Shown here: positions 6,375 through 6,522 of the stretch, piece by piece | Numbering within the stretch: the first letter of the stretch is position 1 | Layout: every line of letters begins with the position of its first letter | Assembly (NCBI GenBank): GCA_946480965.1 | Contig: CAMLMI010000273.1 | Coordinates: 1 to 6,522, forward strand | Direction of reading: 5' to 3' | From: an uncultured Verrucomicrobiales bacterium | GTDB taxonomy: Bacteria > Verrucomicrobiota > Verrucomicrobiae > Limisphaerales > CANJSG01 | Length of the DNA: 6,522 nucleotides | The notes under the pieces: model-generated | Seen by the model: only the letters and a program-made list of their open reading frames with translations | What the model was told of the DNA's origin: nothing | Databases searched by the model: none | Made by a program: the position numbers and the translations under genes

Positions 6375-6494
6375 GCGGCTTCCACGGCAGAGTAGGCGCA
6401 CAACGGGCCGTGGGAACGAAAAGATGTCGGCAGGTTGCTCACAGGGCGACCGAGGAAGGACGTCCGTGGAGAACCGCCTTTTGCGACCGATGTA

Positions 6495-6522
6495 GCCGAC
6501 CCACCCCCGTCCCCTCCGAGGA
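6495..6522. repeat. second, window-truncated copy of the hairpin repeat
   Basis: These 28 bases match 4542-4569 at 26 positions, including the left arm, the GA centre and the first three bases of the right arm; the window then ends. The two differences from the first copy both fall in the stem. The upstream flank (6440-6494) does not resemble the flank of the first copy and no CACGAAT arm is seen. Like the first copy it lies upstream of a minus-strand gene (dciA). Confidence 0.75.

Noticed and set aside
5988..6395. Plus-strand open frames opposite dciA
   Set aside because: Antisense to a recognisable DUF721/DciA protein, with no domain of their own.

Overview
The window looks like ordinary chromosome from a GC-rich, Gram-negative bacterium. 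I lean towards Verrucomicrobiota. The reasons are an RCC1-repeat protein, a lipoprotein, starts without a clear Shine-Dalgarno sequence, and a dispersed-looking intergenic repeat built on CACGAAT. As I recall, such repeats are common in that phylum. No rRNA or other decisive marker is present, so the placement is an inference.

Layout from left to right. A 5'-truncated gene (+) encodes an RCC1 beta-propeller protein with an LVIVD-like C-terminal part. A short gap follows, then a small lipoprotein gene (+). Two genes on the minus strand face it: a SUKH (SMI1/KNR4) protein and upstream of it tyrS, the tyrosyl-tRNA synthetase. tyrS is divergent from a HAD-family phosphatase gene (+). The 282 bp between them hold a 198-bp element with 33-bp inverted terminal arms and a nested 19-bp perfect hairpin. 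A putative zinc metallopeptidase gene (+) starts at or just after the HAD stop codon. It converges on a minus-strand DUF721/DciA gene, the likely replicative helicase loader. The last 28 bases are the left half of a second copy of the hairpin repeat.

The housekeeping genes (tyrS, HAD phosphatase, dciA) do not form an obvious pathway. The SUKH and metallopeptidase genes are clearly less GC-rich than their neighbours: about 47-55% in hand-counted 60-base samples, against about 68-72% in tyrS and HAD. They look like later additions. I see no toxin, CRISPR array, tRNA, transposase or integrase. The most interesting signal is the nested, multi-hairpin repeat element and its partial second copy; the rest is mostly conventional.
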